From Iris pallida (taxonomy: Eukaryota > Streptophyta > Magnoliopsida > Asparagales > Iridaceae), in the NCBI GenBank assembly GCA_029216955.1, contig JANAVB010015600.1:30288374-30352373 (forward strand): a stretch of DNA of 64,000 bases, given 5' to 3'. Shown here piece after piece: positions 63,240-64,000 of this stretch. The position numbers were made by a program, and so were the translations under genes. How positions within the stretch are numbered: position 1 is the first letter of the stretch; each line of letters begins with the position of its first letter. The notes beneath the pieces are model-generated. The model was not told the origin of the DNA. It worked only from the letters and a program-made list of their open reading frames with translations, and made no database searches.

Positions 63240-64000
63240 ATGAAGATTCATGCGGCCACAAAAGCCAGCCGCAGACAGAAGGCTCATGCGGCCAGTGCTG
63301 CCAGCCGTACGGAGGATGCTCATGTGGCCACTATGACTTCCAACCGTATGGAAGAGGCCCACGCGGTCACTACAGCTCCCAGCCGCATGCAAACTGCCAG
63401 CCGCATGCCGACTGCTTATGCGGCCACAAATGCCAGTCGCATGCAAGCAGGCTATGTGGCTAAACATCTCAGCCATAGGCCATCTGCTTCATACGGCTCG
63501 GGCTCAGTCTTTGACCGCCTCTCAGGCGATCCTAATCCTAGATACTCTCATGTACCAGTCTCTGTGGACTCTTCCTACTATGCACCTTCAGGTGCTAGAA
63601 GGAAGAAGTCTCGGGCAGCGTGGGCTCGTCGAGCTCAGACAGCTGTCCCAACTTTTGACTATCAGGACGTCCCACTGACTATTACGCGGGCCCCTGATGG
63701 AAAGTTGTATAAAACTATCCGTGTCCAGTCCCTGGCGGCCAACGAACGGGATAGTTATCAAAAATCTCCTAACAATGATCAAGGGCAAGTACTCATACTA
63801 CCCCCACATCAGGAAGCAGACAGGACGCCAACACACTCATGTGCTCAGGACTCCCGGGCCCACAAAGTGAGTGACTTGTGCAACGTGATTCTTCACAAAC
63901 GCAAGGAAAGAGACGAAAACTTGGTGTGCAGAAAGTCCTTTCATGGATATTACTGCACTCAAGTCATTATCAACTGCTGCTGCAGCAAGGCGACCACACA
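63240..64000 (+). CDS. First internal ORF of Tat/Ogre-like element (partial, gag-like position)
   Basis: The frame is open from 63054 to the window edge without a stop. The first in-frame ATG is at 63240, and a TAA at 63051-63053 separates it from an upstream open piece in the same frame (62820-63050). The N-terminal part is a run of degenerate peptide repeats of the type ASRM..AHAAT, encoded by CATGCGGCC words (63230-63480). Then come a basic segment (ARRKKSRAAWARRAQ, near 63600) and a Cys-rich end (INCCCSKATT). I recognise no gag capsid domain yet; it would lie beyond the edge. The position just after LTR and primer site suggests the start of gag or of an Ogre-type extra ORF. Confidence 0.6.
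   Translation, partial: MKIHAATKASRRQKAHAASAASRTEDAHVATMTSNRMEEAHAVTTAPSRMQTASRMPTAYAATNASRMQAGYVAKHLSHRPSASYGSGSVFDRLSGDPNPRYSHVPVSVDSSYYAPSGARRKKSRAAWARRAQTAVPTFDYQDVPLTITRAPDGKLYKTIRVQSLAANERDSYQKSPNNDQGQVLILPPHQEADRTPTHSCAQDSRAHKVSDLCNVILHKRKERDENLVCRKSFHGYYCTQVIINCCCSKATT

Overview
The window is plant nuclear DNA made almost entirely of nested LTR retrotransposons. I found no host gene, tRNA, rRNA or CRISPR array. The copia element is of SIRE/Maximus type with an initiator-Met primer site. Element A is a Ty3/gypsy chromovirus with a degenerate chromodomain-like C-terminus (Tekay/Del-like). With 4-kb LTRs and long AT and AAT microsatellites, this fits repeat-rich heterochromatin of a vascular plant, most likely a flowering plant. 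The species cannot be named.

Positions 1-45932 are one broken gypsy-type element, C (minus strand, non-coding, 1.15-kb interior), split by later insertions. Element A (246-10604, minus strand, decayed gag-pol, TSD CTTGT) sits in its left LTR. Copia element B (12978-33054, plus strand) sits in its right LTR. B is itself split by a non-coding large-LTR element, B2 (18590-28920, TSD CACAA). Element D (34902-44358, minus strand, 4.2-4.7-kb LTRs around only 575 bp) lies further along the same LTR. The layering follows from target-site duplications and from sequence that resumes across each insertion.

After C come Tat-like LTR fragments (45933-47240), then element E (47241-55411, plus strand, mosaic LTR, 3' LTR cut at both ends), another LTR fragment (55412-56270) and an unassigned stretch with AT runs. 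Next is element F (about 57587-60643, minus strand, gag but no pol). An A-like LTR fragment interrupts the LTR of F, and a Tat/Ogre-like element interrupts that fragment; its LTR and first open frame run off the right edge.

A, B2, C, D, E and F look like one related set. All carry a primer-binding site matching tRNA-Ile(AAU), set 7-9 nt from the LTR end. Four (C, D, E, F) share a block of about 55 nt, ending like a splice acceptor, 370-405 nt upstream of the LTR 3' end. All six carry hairpins about 500-1500 nt from that end whose loops are conserved while the stems change on both sides together. The hairpins are the most interesting signal here. A second one is in copia B: palindromes typical of its LTR enhancer region recur, with a TATA box, upstream of its intact third ORF, suggesting an internal promoter.
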